From assembly GCA_022497155.1 (NCBI GenBank), contig MU385715.1, positions 124,001-188,000 of the forward strand: a stretch of DNA of 64,000 bases. The letters run 5' to 3'. The translations under genes were made by a program, and so were the position numbers. Below, one piece after another: positions 50,048-61,491 of this stretch (position 1 is its first letter; every line of letters starts with the position of its first letter). Source of the stretch: Whalleya microplaca (taxonomy: Eukaryota; Ascomycota; Sordariomycetes; Xylariales; Xylariaceae). The notes below the pieces were generated by a model. The model was not told the DNA's origin and searched no databases. It saw only the letters and a list, made by a program, of their open reading frames with translations.

Positions 50048-52537
50048 ATGCCTGCTATTGCAGATCATGTAGCTTTCTGCCTCGAATCGTTCAACTCCAT
50101 TACGCTAGATGCTGCCCCCGACGGTTTCAACCAAGTGGCGGTATCCAAATTAGCAGACGAATCCGCAAGATTCAAGATCTGGGCGGGCAATATCGGGGCT
50201 CATAAACGCAGGAAGAATTCCCTTGATTATCGTCTTCGAGATGCATCACATTTGCAAAAACAAGTCAGGACTTTGCTCATCGACCTGCGTAACTCACTCG
50301 AAAGTGGTACCAAGTGATTTTATATAGATTAACTCCTTCTCTTGTCATCTAACCAAACGTGTGTGGGAACTGGGCTGATTATGTCTTAGCCCGGGCTACT
50401 CTGAATGGCGAAAGAATACCTTGGGATGAGTTTTCATCTGACGACGAAGACGAAGACCAAAATAAGCCGGCCGACGGTTACGAGTTTGAGACAGAATTAG
50501 ACCAAATATGTGCAGATGTCGCAGAAGCTGTGGATTGCCTGTTGAGACTTTCCATGTCCATACGTAGCCCCGCGGCTCATGATAGACTGAAGGCATCTAA
50601 TAGTATAAACACCTCCCATTACGAGGCATTTGACATCTCTCACATTAGAGCAAAGTTTAAATCGGCAAATTCGAAGCTTGCTGAGCACCTGGGTGAAGCA
50701 AATTCCCGCCGCAGGCAGTTCTTCAAGTACAGAGAGTCGCAACACGCCAAACTTTGCGAAGGCCTAAACGCGGACACCAGCAAATCAGTCGCTGGTCAAC
50801 AAAGCACAGTTATATCATCAATGCCGCAATATCTAAAGGATAGTTTACCAGACCTCAAGCTCGGTCAGATTGACGAGGACGAAAAGTCCGAAAGTGGCAT
50901 TACCCAGAGTTCATATGCAACCACGCATGGCGATACTAACAGGCTGCACGTTCCAACTCTACCAGCCGAAGCATCGAAAGGGCCATTCGAATGTCCGTAC
51001 TGTTATACAATAGTCCATGTCTCCAGTAGACATGCGTGGAAGTAGGTTTACTGACATTAGTATAATGCTACTTGAGAATGTTATACTTACGGATATAGAA
51101 AACATATTTTTGGCGACTTGCGGCCGTACAGTTGTGTTGCACTGGACTGTCCAGTTGTAGGGAGCGACTTTGAAAGACGACATCAGTGGATAAATCATAT
51201 GTTAGAGAAGCACTGGCGCCTTTGGCACTGTGCATTCTGCATCCATCCACCATTCAACTCATATAAATGCCTTCAAGATCACTTAGAAGATTCCCACTTG
51301 AATACTGCTAATAACGACCAAATGAAGGCTTGCATGGAGCTATGCACGAGCCAACGCTCTCTCAATAGTACCAGAAACTGTCCTTTCTGTCAGGAGCTCA
51401 TGCACTCGACCGGAGAATATAAACGTCATGTTGGCCATCACTTGGAGGAAATTGCATTATTTGTTCTCCCTCGCAACTTCAGGGACGATAATGGCGACGA
51501 AGCCTTAAGTGAGCATTCGTTAAGGAACGTGGCAGACGATTCTATTACCAGATCATCCCATTCTGCCAATACAGCTGAGGAAGACGCAGTAAGGTTAGAG
51601 GAAGCGCTGGAGAAAGAACGAGAAGAGACCAACACAAGGTCGGCTGTCTCCAGACATTCCTCTCAAGACCCAATTACTGCTGAAAGCGGCTCAGCCATAT
51701 CTTCGACCTTACCTAGGACCACTCCATACCCAACAGGCTACCACGTTGAGACCACAGAATCTCTGGATGGATACGATGCATACAGACAAGTTCGGATTGC
51801 CGAAATTCTTAGTGATTTCCGAACGCTCCAGTATTACGTCGCCGCAGCGCCAGTAGACCCGTTAGATAGCGAGGACTATTATACCGAGGGCTGGGCGGTA
51901 TTGCGGCAATGCGCACTGGATGGGCGGTATATTCTCAATTTGCCCGCTGACATGACAGCACCAAATGGCAAGGACACTGAAGCGAAGGCCGAGCTCAAAC
52001 AGTGCGTCATTGTCTCCTTCACTGCACCCCATTCATACACATCCTTTACCCAAGACGAAAACATTAGTCTAGATGTCGCGAGATACTAACATGTTGTTCA
52101 ATTATCTACAGAGTCATCCTAGATAGCTATTCTCGGAGACACGAGGCGCAGAAGATCTACCTCCGCCAGGCCGCGGCGCAGAGATGGATAGAGTCTCGAG
52201 AGCAGATACTCAAGGGACAGCGGCCTACCAGCTCACACCGGCGGCAACTAAGAACTTGTGACGAGCAGCTGCATAATGTATGACTCACTACCCTTCTCGT
52301 TCCCCGATCCTCTTAATTTTATCAAAGAGATATCAACATCTCCCTATTTGCTTCTTACCACTGATTCTCCCCTGAGACCTGACTGACACATCGGTGCAGG
52401 AATTAGCACAGATTACAGACGAAGCCGTTTATCAAAGATTGCAGGGCTCAGATGTAAGTATGAGCCGCTGGACGGGCGAGGATCCGAGTCTCAGAGCGGT
52501 ACAACGTTGGGTGCGGGATAAACCACAGACGACGTAA
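50048..52537 (+). CDS. Fungal C2H2 zinc-finger protein, five exons
   Basis: Exons: 50048-50306, 50390-51041, 51099-about 52066, about 52114-52277 and 52400-52537. Introns 1 (83 bp, branch CTAAC), 2 (57 bp, GTAGGT) and 4 (122 bp, GTATGA...GTGCAG) are clean. About 726 residues. The N-terminal region (ADHVAFCLESFNSI, DESARFKIWAGNIGAH, SLDYRLRDAS, GERIPWDE, then SPAAHDR and RRRQFFKYRESQHAKL) is the signature of a large filamentous-fungal family with C-terminal zinc fingers. Four fingers follow: CPYC...HAWKKH, CVALDC...HQWINH, CAFC...CLQDHLEDSH, CPFC...HVGHH then LEEIALFVLP. The tail continues as VILDSYSRRHEAQKIY and RWIESREQIL. The third intron has a perfect TACTAAC branch site and CTACAG acceptor but no good donor. 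The best in-frame option is GTCTAG at 52067 to AG at 52113. Function unknown; DNA or RNA binding is possible. Confidence 0.85.
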
Positions 52538-53822
52538 TGTATCATATCCTGTAGCCTATGTGAATGGGTTCTACATATGTCAATATGGGACAAAGTAATT
52601 AGGAGTGTGGTGATTTTATTGGTGCAAGGAGGGGCTATAGGAAGGTGGCAGAGCCCCTTATATACACATGTATAGTACAGGCGGCAGCCATACGTAGGCC
52701 CGCACGGTGCCGCACCTCAGCCCTATGGGCATATCTTGACGACATAGAGTAATTTTAAACTGGACACGTCTATCTATGGTAGGCCGGCGTAGGCAAAATG
52801 TAGAAGCAAGGCTTAAAGGGGTATAACCGTGGAATATGGTACCTAGGGGCCATGCCACCTCAGACTATAAGAATAGATGGCCAACCGAACTACCCCATTC
52901 ACCTGTACATTCCTTTACCCGTATAGAATCAGCTGTATCTGCCGGGAGACATGCTCATATGTATGAATCAAGACGTGCTCTATTAAACTGCTATCCATGT
53001 AAGAGACTGTAGCCTCTAACGTATCGGCAGGCTAACGGTACCACATCCGACCTAACATCTATACGTCTTCGCAACACTTTCAACAGACAGGCAGAGCACC
53101 TAGGTATAACTTCCTTATGATAAGACCCGCGACTATCTGAAGACCCAGACGACACAAGGCATCCAATAGCATAATGATTGTGTATGGAGCAGGCCATCCG
53201 CTTTTCTAAAATATGACCTCAAGTCAATAAAGTCTCATTTACCATATATTTCATCATATGCCACACTATCCGATCGTCATGATGCCCAAATCGTGGCTAT
53301 AGCTGTTAAAATACGTAGACGCAGGTTATGAGTATCATAACTAGAGTCTGGCAGGGCAGAGCCCCTAGTACCTCTATATAGAGCCGCAGCTTGTACTCCG
53401 CAAGGTGCATACTAGCCACCTGGGCTATCAGCCACACATCCCGACAGTTCAACAGTGATGGCGTTGTATCGATTGATATCCTCCCATCTTCAAGAGCTCA
53501 GGGACCACCTAAGCTACTTATCATGTAGTCCTACTACAATAGCCCATTGAGCCATCTGTGAGGGACAGTGTGGAGACTACTGACGCCCCCGGGGATGTGA
53601 ACCGTGCGAAACTTCCAGCACCTACGGTCGAGAGATAGTATAATGGGATCATACATCCTGTCACACGGATTACGAAAATAAGCCCTTGTGACACATCCAC
53701 ATACGTCGCTCGACAAAACTATCCGTAGTCAGCAGGTTAGACTGGCATCAACTGATACACCCCCATGTAAGAGGTGTTCAGGACCCTTTGAATAATTAGT
53801 GCTGCTTGGTTGAACAGATCGT
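52538..53822. other. Gene-poor stretch, nothing recognised
   Basis: The 1.3 kb has normal GC and only short random frames (60-70 codons). One weak internal similarity is visible: GGCAGAGCCCCT at about 52648 and 53349, each followed by a TATATA stretch, CGGCAGC/CCGCAGC and a GGTGC word. That could be a decayed repeat pair. No tRNA or other RNA gene is seen. Confidence 0.6.
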
Positions 53823-54225
53823 CTATAACGCACGGTGGCAAGTCAATACGGGGGTTTGTATATCTCCCTCGTAGTGGGCGATCTTGCCGAGGCATTTCAA
53901 GTCGGTTCTGGCAGCGATGTTGCGCACTCCGAGACAGAAGATCTCCTTGACTGTCAGGTCTCTAATCATAGCGTAGATCAGGGCTTTGACCAGGGAGCCT
54001 GAGCCTCCGACGACAGTGGCTGTGCTGTGCTGGGAGTATAGGCCCCGTTGGAGTAGGCCGCGGTCTAAGATAGACAGCCACAGTCTTGTCCCCTCGCCCC
54101 AATCAATAGCTTCTAGCATATTAGTGTAACCCTCGATCTAGTGTGGCATGCTAGATAGCACACTTACCTCGAAGAGTTCCAACAACGCGAATTCGACCTC
54201 GAACTGGGTTCCGATCTTAATCTCG
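53823..54225 (-). pseudogene. Shikimate/quinate dehydrogenase-like relic
   Basis: Two exon pieces: about 54225-54168 (ending IRVVGTLRE) and 54112-53823. They are joined by a plausible 55-bp intron (GTAAGT...ATGCTAG, branch CACTAAT) in phase 1. The second piece reads AIDWGEGTRLWLSILDRGL, a degenerate version of the NTDWxGI substrate-site region, then TATVVGGSGSLVKALIYAMI and VKEIFCLGVRN. That is the layout of the NADP-binding GxGGxxxAxxYAL...GVxxIxxxNR block of the family. It stops at 53823 without the C-terminal third, and the upstream catalytic lysine region is not found. The 54226-54474 stretch has short protein-like pieces in changing frames. Function is almost certainly lost. Assignment rests on one motif region. 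Confidence 0.5.
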
Positions 54226-54474
54226 CAGACTCACAAGACCGAGCGAAGCACCGCTAACATGACAGAAATCTGTCTCCACGGAAACTGTGCACATTTACTA
54301 GATAGCGTGTAGGAACGTCCTCCCAGACGGCTTTCAGCTTCGCCCTAGGTAAGAGTTGAAGGCCACGGCCACTTTCGGTCATTTCCTTGGCATTCCATCT
54401 GAGGTCATTACGTATTTATTCATAAAAGCATTGCCATATCAAAGGGTATTTCCAAGCGAGATCACCGTCATTCA

Positions 54475-56343
54475 TTACGCTGGTTGTATATCATCCACAT
54501 ATCCAAGCGATTCCCGTTTCTCGTCGCATACCCGGGCAAACTCCAAAAGTAACCTCCAGACATACAGCAGCATATCTTCTCTCCTAAGAACCTTTGAGCC
54601 CCATTGTCTGCCTTGTTCAGCGATGAGGCGCGCCGACTTATCGCCTTTCCTATCTCTCGTGAAATAATCGAGAATTGCGTATAGATCCTGGAAAGTATTA
54701 TCCATGGGGGCGAAATGCAGCCAGGGCACGAGGCGGTCGTCGTGCCACTCGGCATAGACAGTAGATTTGATAGGTAACGAAGTTGACAAGAGAAATCCCC
54801 TGAATCTCGCGCTAAAGCTGTTGCCGTCGACGTCGGGCATAAACTTGTACTTGTACTGTTCCTTCATGGGAACGCTCTCCACCTCGGTGAGATATGGTCG
54901 TACATAATCGCAGTTAGAATCCGCTGGAAAACAGAGAAGATTGACGAAACCTGCATTGGCGAAGTCTTCCAGCCATGTACCGATTGTTCCCTCGCGCCTG
55001 CGGGGAAAGTCGTACAGCTTCGTAGAGGGCATCTCGAATGTCATCGCACGGGCATTGTTCTCTTCTAGCCCAGAAACGGTAGTCCCGTTTAACATTTCAA
55101 TCAGGCGATGACGCTGGAAATGAATCCAGTTCTCCTTCTTGTTGCGCCCTCCCGACGCGACACCGCGCCATATGATCCCATCTTTCTTGAGACCCCAAGG
55201 CGGGCCATGCGTCTTCCCGCCCGAGTAAAATGGATCGTCCGTCAAATACATGGCGCCAGGGATCAGGATCTCATTGTTCACGAACAACTTGCAACCACCA
55301 AATAACGGGATTAGCTCCTTGCTGGTCGACATTGTCAGCGGCTCTATGAACGTGCCGTGCATCCCACGAAGATGCGGTTGGATGCACGGGTCGGTAGACG
55401 CCGTAGAATTGCGAACATATCCCATGTACGAGTACTGGGGGTCCCACCCCTCTGGAAATACTGGAAGCTCCTCTAAGTTCTGGAGTGGTGGTACCTTGCG
55501 AGATGGGGAGTCGGGCGCACAGGCAGCCCGCGTAAGATCCCAGTAATTCCCAGAGTGCCAGTTAGGACGGTAAGGTTCAATGTCATTGCGTCTAGCGTCA
55601 ACTTTCGCCAAGCCGCTGTATGTTCTCGCTACCTCGTCAACCGGTCTCATAGAACGGCTCCTTTGTTCTATACCGACAAGACTTGCTATATCCTCCCACG
55701 GAACGATCAACCGAGATTCGTCCATGTCATTGATGGGCATGTCGACATCCGGTAACCACGGCGCAGCCTCCGCAATCAGGCCTGTCCAGAGTTGGAGCCA
55801 CGGGACTTTCCCCTCGGTGTTTCCTGTACCATTGGCGACGCCGTTGCGGACCTGAACGGTATATTCCCATGACGAAGCTCTTTCGGCAGTTACCTGAGGG
55901 TCAAGACCCCAAAAGGGCGCAATGTCGTCATGTATGCGATCGAAGAAAGACTCGACGACGATCGCGTCGTGTTCTACTGCGTAACTGAACCACGCATCGA
56001 AGCCCGGTGGAGGGTGTCGCCCTCGTCGTTCGCGATACCGGGCAGCGGCTGTAGAGACATTGAGGCTGCGCTGTTTGAGAGAGTTCTCGTGGAACGCTTG
56101 CGCATCGCGGATCAATTCGTCGATGGGATGGTTTCCCGTTTGGTTCCAGAAATACTCAAAATAATGTGAGCCATGAACATGCAGTAAGGCCTCGGGGCGA
56201 CGAAAAAGGAAGACAGCGAACAGGGCTACAGAGACCAGAAAAGTGACAGTAGCATATCGAAGTACGGATTGCCATCTGACGGGATAGGCGCGCCTGTCCG
56301 AAAGGCTGGCAAGCCACTCACGTGGACTGGGGTTGACGAACAT
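54475..56343 (-). CDS. CAP10-like GT90 glycosyltransferase
   Basis: A single intact exon of 622 residues. It is a type II membrane protein: short basic cytosolic N-terminus, one membrane anchor at about residues 30-47 (YATVTFLVSVALFAVFLF), then a lumenal catalytic part, so Golgi residence is expected. A YRERRGRHPPPGFDAWFSYA block at 103-122 is typical of the fungal CAP10/GT90 family. IIWRGVASGGR (390-400) followed by NWIHFQRHRL, and KYKFMPDVDGNSFSARFRGF (498-517) with STVYAEWHDDRLVPWLHFAP, form the glycosyltransferase core of the family (DUF821/CAP10). Members include Cryptococcus Cap10 and beta-1,2-xylosyltransferase Cxt1. Several N-glycosylation sequons (NQT, NVS, NST, NGT) support lumenal exposure. 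The sugar transferred cannot be read from sequence. The start is the first ATG after an upstream stop. The stop lies 250 bp from the dehydrogenase relic. Confidence 0.9.
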   Translation of the reverse strand: MFVNPSPREWLASLSDRRAYPVRWQSVLRYATVTFLVSVALFAVFLFRRPEALLHVHGSHYFEYFWNQTGNHPIDELIRDAQAFHENSLKQRSLNVSTAAARYRERRGRHPPPGFDAWFSYAVEHDAIVVESFFDRIHDDIAPFWGLDPQVTAERASSWEYTVQVRNGVANGTGNTEGKVPWLQLWTGLIAEAAPWLPDVDMPINDMDESRLIVPWEDIASLVGIEQRSRSMRPVDEVARTYSGLAKVDARRNDIEPYRPNWHSGNYWDLTRAACAPDSPSRKVPPLQNLEELPVFPEGWDPQYSYMGYVRNSTASTDPCIQPHLRGMHGTFIEPLTMSTSKELIPLFGGCKLFVNNEILIPGAMYLTDDPFYSGGKTHGPPWGLKKDGIIWRGVASGGRNKKENWIHFQRHRLIEMLNGTTVSGLEENNARAMTFEMPSTKLYDFPRRREGTIGTWLEDFANAGFVNLLCFPADSNCDYVRPYLTEVESVPMKEQYKYKFMPDVDGNSFSARFRGFLLSTSLPIKSTVYAEWHDDRLVPWLHFAPMDNTFQDLYAILDYFTRDRKGDKSARLIAEQGRQWGSKVLRREDMLLYVWRLLLEFARVCDEKRESLGYVDDIQPA

Positions 56344-59300
56344 CGGGTATAACCAAGTGGGCCGCCGACCACGGAAAATTCCTCTTCTATGAATTGTCGC
56401 AATAAGTAGGCTTGAGAGTCCTCATGATGGTGGCTTCTTCGACGCAACAGAACGGTGGAAGGGTCTGAGAGATGGGCAGAACTGACGGAGACCTACTCCT
56501 AATCAGAAGAGAGATCCGCGGCGATGAATAAAAACTCAAAGATCTGCTTGCTATCTATGGGCTCCCATTTATTTTACGTGACCGCGGCTATCAACGCCCC
56601 CCCCCCCCCTGGCTACACCAGCTACTCAGGCTGCTGAACTTGAACGAGCATTTACTTGGCGTCGAGATTGATTTGCTGGCGGTTGCATCAGCAAAGCTTT
56701 TTGGGCAAGACGGAAGACGACTAAGGTAGCACTGAGCACCGAAACCCTTCCATTTGGCCACCATCGAGATACGAGCAAGGAAATCTCGGTTACCTCCCCT
56801 GCTTTGACTACGTAGCAATGCCGATCAAGTCAGTGGTCAAGGATGGGAAATATACTTGGACATATCTCCAATATACATACTGCAAAGTCTTTACAGCAGC
56901 GTTATCGAATAGTACAAGATTGCCAACCAACCAACCAGCCTTCGAGCTAAAGAGACAGGGGTCAAGAGAGTACTGATACCAGACTTCCGTTTTCACCAGT
57001 GGCCGACAATCGCCCCCACTACATGATGCAGCAGAGGTAGAGGGGTTGGTCATCATGAACGAATTAAGAATCTCGAGATCACGAGATGGACAGTGTAATG
57101 GCATGGAGGCTTCGTAGCTAGGCATCTTATAGAATACGATGTCATCATATCGCGATCAAGTACATAACGTATTTTGATCTACTATGCCAAATAGAAGCAG
57201 TCTTGAAAAGGTGCCCTATGTAGCAGGTTGTAGTCGCAAAGTGCCAGGGTGCTTGGCGTTGCTCCAAATGCTCCATTGTGAATGTGGGGGAAAGGGGCAA
57301 GGTTCATAGATTAAACTTGAACTGCCTGATGACAACTTGATAAAGTTTGCCTGGCGTAGTTTTTGAAAGGTCAATATCCCAAACATAACTTCCAGGGGAT
57401 CATGAAGTCTGCTCATATGCAAACATGCTTGAAGGATCGTGTTTTCAGGTTCTAGTGGGTTCATGCAAGTAATTAGCTCATGGTCAACAACGACGCATCG
57501 TGACGTTATTAGCACCGGGGTCTAATAACATGTTGACGCCGCTGTGCCGTCGTCTGGGAGCTCCGCACGGGCTGACGGGTGCCGGTTCTGACTGTTTACT
57601 TCCGCATAGCCGTGTCCATTGCTCTTCCAGGCACCCTTGTGCTGGCCGGCGGTGGGACTTCCTTCAGCGACAAGTCAAGTTCCCCATTTCATAGGTATTG
57701 TCCGTCACAAGGGTCGTAATATCGAATTCTCCACGCCGACTTAAACTTGCCCGTCGGTCGTCGGTCGCCGGTCTCCACTGTTGATGAACTGCGCTGTAAC
57801 TGATCCGCCAACCCTATCGTCTTCAGGCCAACAGACACACATTTTGAGGAAGTTGTGCTTTCACCATTCATAGAAACGAGCCTTGAACTAGAAGCTCCCA
57901 TCTGAGCACCCACCCATCACAAATAGCCAGAAGCGTTGGCGCTGACTATCGCCGCATATATCTTATTGTCTCACTCCGTCCGTTCGGTCACCTGCGCGCC
58001 GTGACCATCCCCATGGGACCTACCAGTTCCTATTTACGTCAGTGACTTCAGTGTACCCGACAGAATAATGGGTGTTCATTAGCAACCTGAGCGGTTAAGC
58101 AGATGCATAGTAGATAGTTCAAATATTAGATCATATGAGGTCAGAAGATCAAGTTCATAGATAAAACTCTAGCACATAAAATGAACATCACATTCCAGGC
58201 ATGGCTTGATGGCCGAGATGAGCAACAGAGCTTTATTCTAATTGCTACATATTGGAGTGCCAAATGCCGCCAACGGCACACGACGTATTCTCATTCATAT
58301 TTTTCCACTCTACTTACATTATACCCAAAAGTGCTCAGACATCAGCGTAGATGATCCCAACTCATCGCCTGGTAGGTTCCTTTTATTTAATCTCCCACGA
58401 TTGATTATTTTAAGAGCCATGTAAGCTGCTGGAATGTAGTGTGGGTCGCTCATAGAACTACTCGGGGTTTTACAAAACAATATAGACGGACCGATGACGC
58501 TACGGAGGATCGACAAACTAACTCTCGTAGTCAGGGCTGTCAGGGTCTCTAGTCAGCTAATAAATCCACCAATTTTGTTTTTTTGTCTGATCAAGTTTGA
58601 CGATTGTGGGATACCCCTACCGGAACTCTAAGCAGCGGACTGCGTCATCGCTAATGATGGAAGCGACATATTGACCGATTGTGCATCAATTGGAAAGAGA
58701 GTTCCACTATCTAGATATACGCTATTATCTAGAGTTGCCAAAACCATAGCCGTGATGCAATGCCTAAGTTGTCGTGCTCTAGTCGTCCACCTCCACACAT
58801 TGTACTTGAAACTGTTTGCCATATTTGTCAACCTTCGCTACCACAGCACATCGTATTCCATATGACACAGAGCGTGACTAGAATCTCCTTGTTCTGTTTC
58901 TCGGTTTTACCCCTGACAGAAACAGAATACAATGTTTTTCTGTGCCATTAGATTTGGATCCAGATTACCTACATTCGCCAGGAGCCCCGAGTAATTATTG
59001 TTGGCATTACTCCGTTTGTAGTTAATAAAAGGCTAGTTGAGCTGGAACTGGCCCCTCCTGTATAGGCAATGTTGACTAACACAAACCAGAACAACGCCTT
59101 AAGACACTAGGTCCTTTCGACTAGATCTAGAACTATTAAATGGTGAACAGTGTTTCCCAAGTCCTGATAAAAGGTGACGTTGATAGGCCAACCGAACCAT
59201 CAACGTGGGCGCTCCCGTATACATGTCTTCCAGGACTATTGGACCAGTCAAGGAACCAGATTCCGTGTTCAAATTAACATATCGTATGTTCAAAACATTC

Positions 59301-59419
59301 CTCATATTCTGGAATATATACAGGAAGCGAAGAAGTACGCCGCGAACATCGAATCCGTCATCCTAAAAGGTGGATGGTCTCGTAAGTACGTTTATCATAA
59401 CTCGTAAGAATGTATATCA
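56344..59419. other. 3-kb stretch without a recognisable gene
   Basis: Normal GC with only frames under about 105 codons and no domain I know. It holds a poly-C run (about 56597-56610) near the GT90 promoter. A plus-strand frame at 59174-59407 has coding-like composition and a GTAAGT motif at 59382 but no continuation. It presumably contains the GT90 upstream region, the 3' UTR of the RGS-LOV gene and decayed DNA. No RNA gene is seen. Confidence 0.6.
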
Positions 59420-61491
59420 TTAAAAAGCAGGCGCCAAAATCAATACGACATATTCGATGTTCCCATCGGCGTTCCTCATCGGGGTCCAGTGGCTCATCAG
59501 CTTGTCTTGTTTGGCATGTCTCGCCGACTTCTTCTCGGGTTTTGCGTTCTTTTCCAACTCTGGTTCGACCGTCTTCGGTCTTAAACCATTCACGCTGTCT
59601 GCCCGCCCCGGAAAGAGCATACGGCTGGCGTTGACTAATATTTCGATGCTGGTTGACTTTCCACATTCGATTCGCTCCCGAATTGTCGTTTTGAAGGACT
59701 TCGTAACGGAGGGTGAATTTGTCTTGTCGACAAGGACATGGAATATGTCCATCTCTGTGTGATCGTATCTGAGTGACAAGAGCTGAGCAATCTCTTCTGA
59801 GTAGAAGCCGACCCGGAGTTTCAAATTTAGTTTCTTGCGTGTGTCGGTAGATGTTGGATATCTTTGCGAACTTGACGGTGCGCATGTTGGGGTACACTTC
59901 AACAAAATATGGTAAGAGTATATAGTAGGGGGTTTAGGGACTGGAGCTCGAGGTTGGAATTGTGGTGTTGAGAATTGATCATTCCGTGACGACGGTCGGC
60001 TTATACTCACAGCATAATCAGACGAAGCAGATGGGGTTAGGGACGGTGTATTGGATGGTTTTCGGAATTGTTGTAAGAGACGATGGCGCTTAGAGCCCTG
60101 AGAACTTTCCCGGCTATGAACGCTAAGATCTCTTTCCAACATGGTGTCTCTCGGGAGTCCACACCAGGACAATTGCTCGGTTTTCCCGTATATGGTATCT
60201 TGAGGGCCTATGTGAGGGCCAGATCCGCCGTTTAGGATTCGCAACAAGTCTTTCTGACTACCGACAGAATCGGATACATTAACCTGGGCTCCAAGCCAGT
60301 GGCGCAGTTTGCCTTGTCTATCTCTCAGAGGATAAAGGAAGAATAGATTCCAGAACGGTTCGCCATTTTTTCGATAGTTCAATAGAAGCTCAACAGCTTC
60401 TCGCTGTTCTTTCAAAGCCAACTGAATGCGCCTGATAGCTTCTATGTTAGTGTATGGACCCTGCAAGAAATTGCAGTTCCTAGAAATAGCATCCTGGAGC
60501 TGGTAGCCGGTAAGTGTGAGAAATGCATCCGTGAGTCCCACAGTCGTGTTCCTCCAGCTGGAGGCATCAGTGAGACAGAAACTTTCGCCAAGGCCCGCGA
60601 ATTCCGACTTGGACGAAGCGGCACCAGATGTGCCGCCAGCTGAGAGGAACGCAGCCATGCAGAGTACGAATTGATTCTTTATAAAGCCAGGAAATACCGC
60701 TGTAGACAAGTGACGCTCAATGTGAGATCGGGATTCACAGAAGACGGCCTCTAAACTGGGTAGAGTAGATTGCGCAATGCGCTTCATGTCAGAACTAAGT
60801 GCCTTCGACACCATAGTGGGTAGGTTCAACGAGTGAGTCGCCCCTGAAGCGATGAATGACGTTGAGATTGTAGTTAATATGGAAGCCATCTCACTAGTAG
60901 ACTTGCTATATTCTCGAACCTATCCCAGGCCTATACGTTAGCTTCGCTAATATTTTACTGCCTGTATTTCAGCTTTGGCTTGGTAAGGCTGACTTTCAAC
61001 AAGAATTCTAGATTCTCCTCGCACCCATTGCCTTTACAATACTTCAAGAACTGCCGAGTAACAACTGGGTCGGCCAACGCTATCTTAAAGGCGTCTTTGC
61101 CTAGAAAGTCTAGGATTGGGAGACGAGAAGTAAGATCGCCTATTCTTTGCGAAGAGCTTATTTCCTCTTCGTCCAAGGGCAGATTATAGATAGACGGATC
61201 GAATGAGAATGGACGAGCTGGTCGATGCCTTTTATAGTCGATATATTGGCTAAGCGCAGACTCATTTGTGTGTAGTGCAAGGCCAGAGTTACTCCTTAGT
61301 CGTAGAGACAACTTGTCAGAACGAAGCGGCGGGCTTCGTAGGGTCGGGGAAGATTTCACACCATGCGATTTTGGTGGAAGAGTACCGGTAGAGTCGATAC
61401 TGGTTGTCATAATCGGCGCAGCACGCCTGTGATAGATTGGCTCCTTGTGTTGTCCCTGTGAGTCTGTCGACTCATACAGTCTGGTCGACAT
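59420..61491 (-). CDS. RGS-LOV photoreceptor
   Basis: Two exons, 61491-60994 and 60919-59420, give 665 residues. The first ~110 residues are Ser/Thr/Pro-rich. An RGS domain spans about 120-255 (RLPILDFLGKDAFKIALADP, ENLEFLLK, then VREYSKSTSEM, later SHIERHLSTAVFPGFIKNQF) and crosses the intron. A LOV domain spans about 280-385: LTDAFLTLTGY, NCNFLQGPYTN with the photoactive cysteine at 315, flavin-site NYRKNGEPFWN and LGAQVNVSD with the glutamine. A basic segment (GSKRHRLLQQFRK) and a C-terminal PAS-like domain ending SHWTPMRNADGN, EYVVLILAP follow. This is the architecture of fungal RGS-LOV proteins such as Botrytis BcLOV4, which bind flavin and move to the membrane in blue light. The chosen splice (GTCAGC donor, GGGATAG acceptor, 74 bp) keeps RGS spacing. 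The alternative (60958-60906, GTAAAA donor) also keeps frame. Confidence 0.9.

Noticed and set aside
55108..56169. Plus-strand frames of 65-98 codons
   Set aside because: Shadows of the intact GT90 gene on the minus strand.
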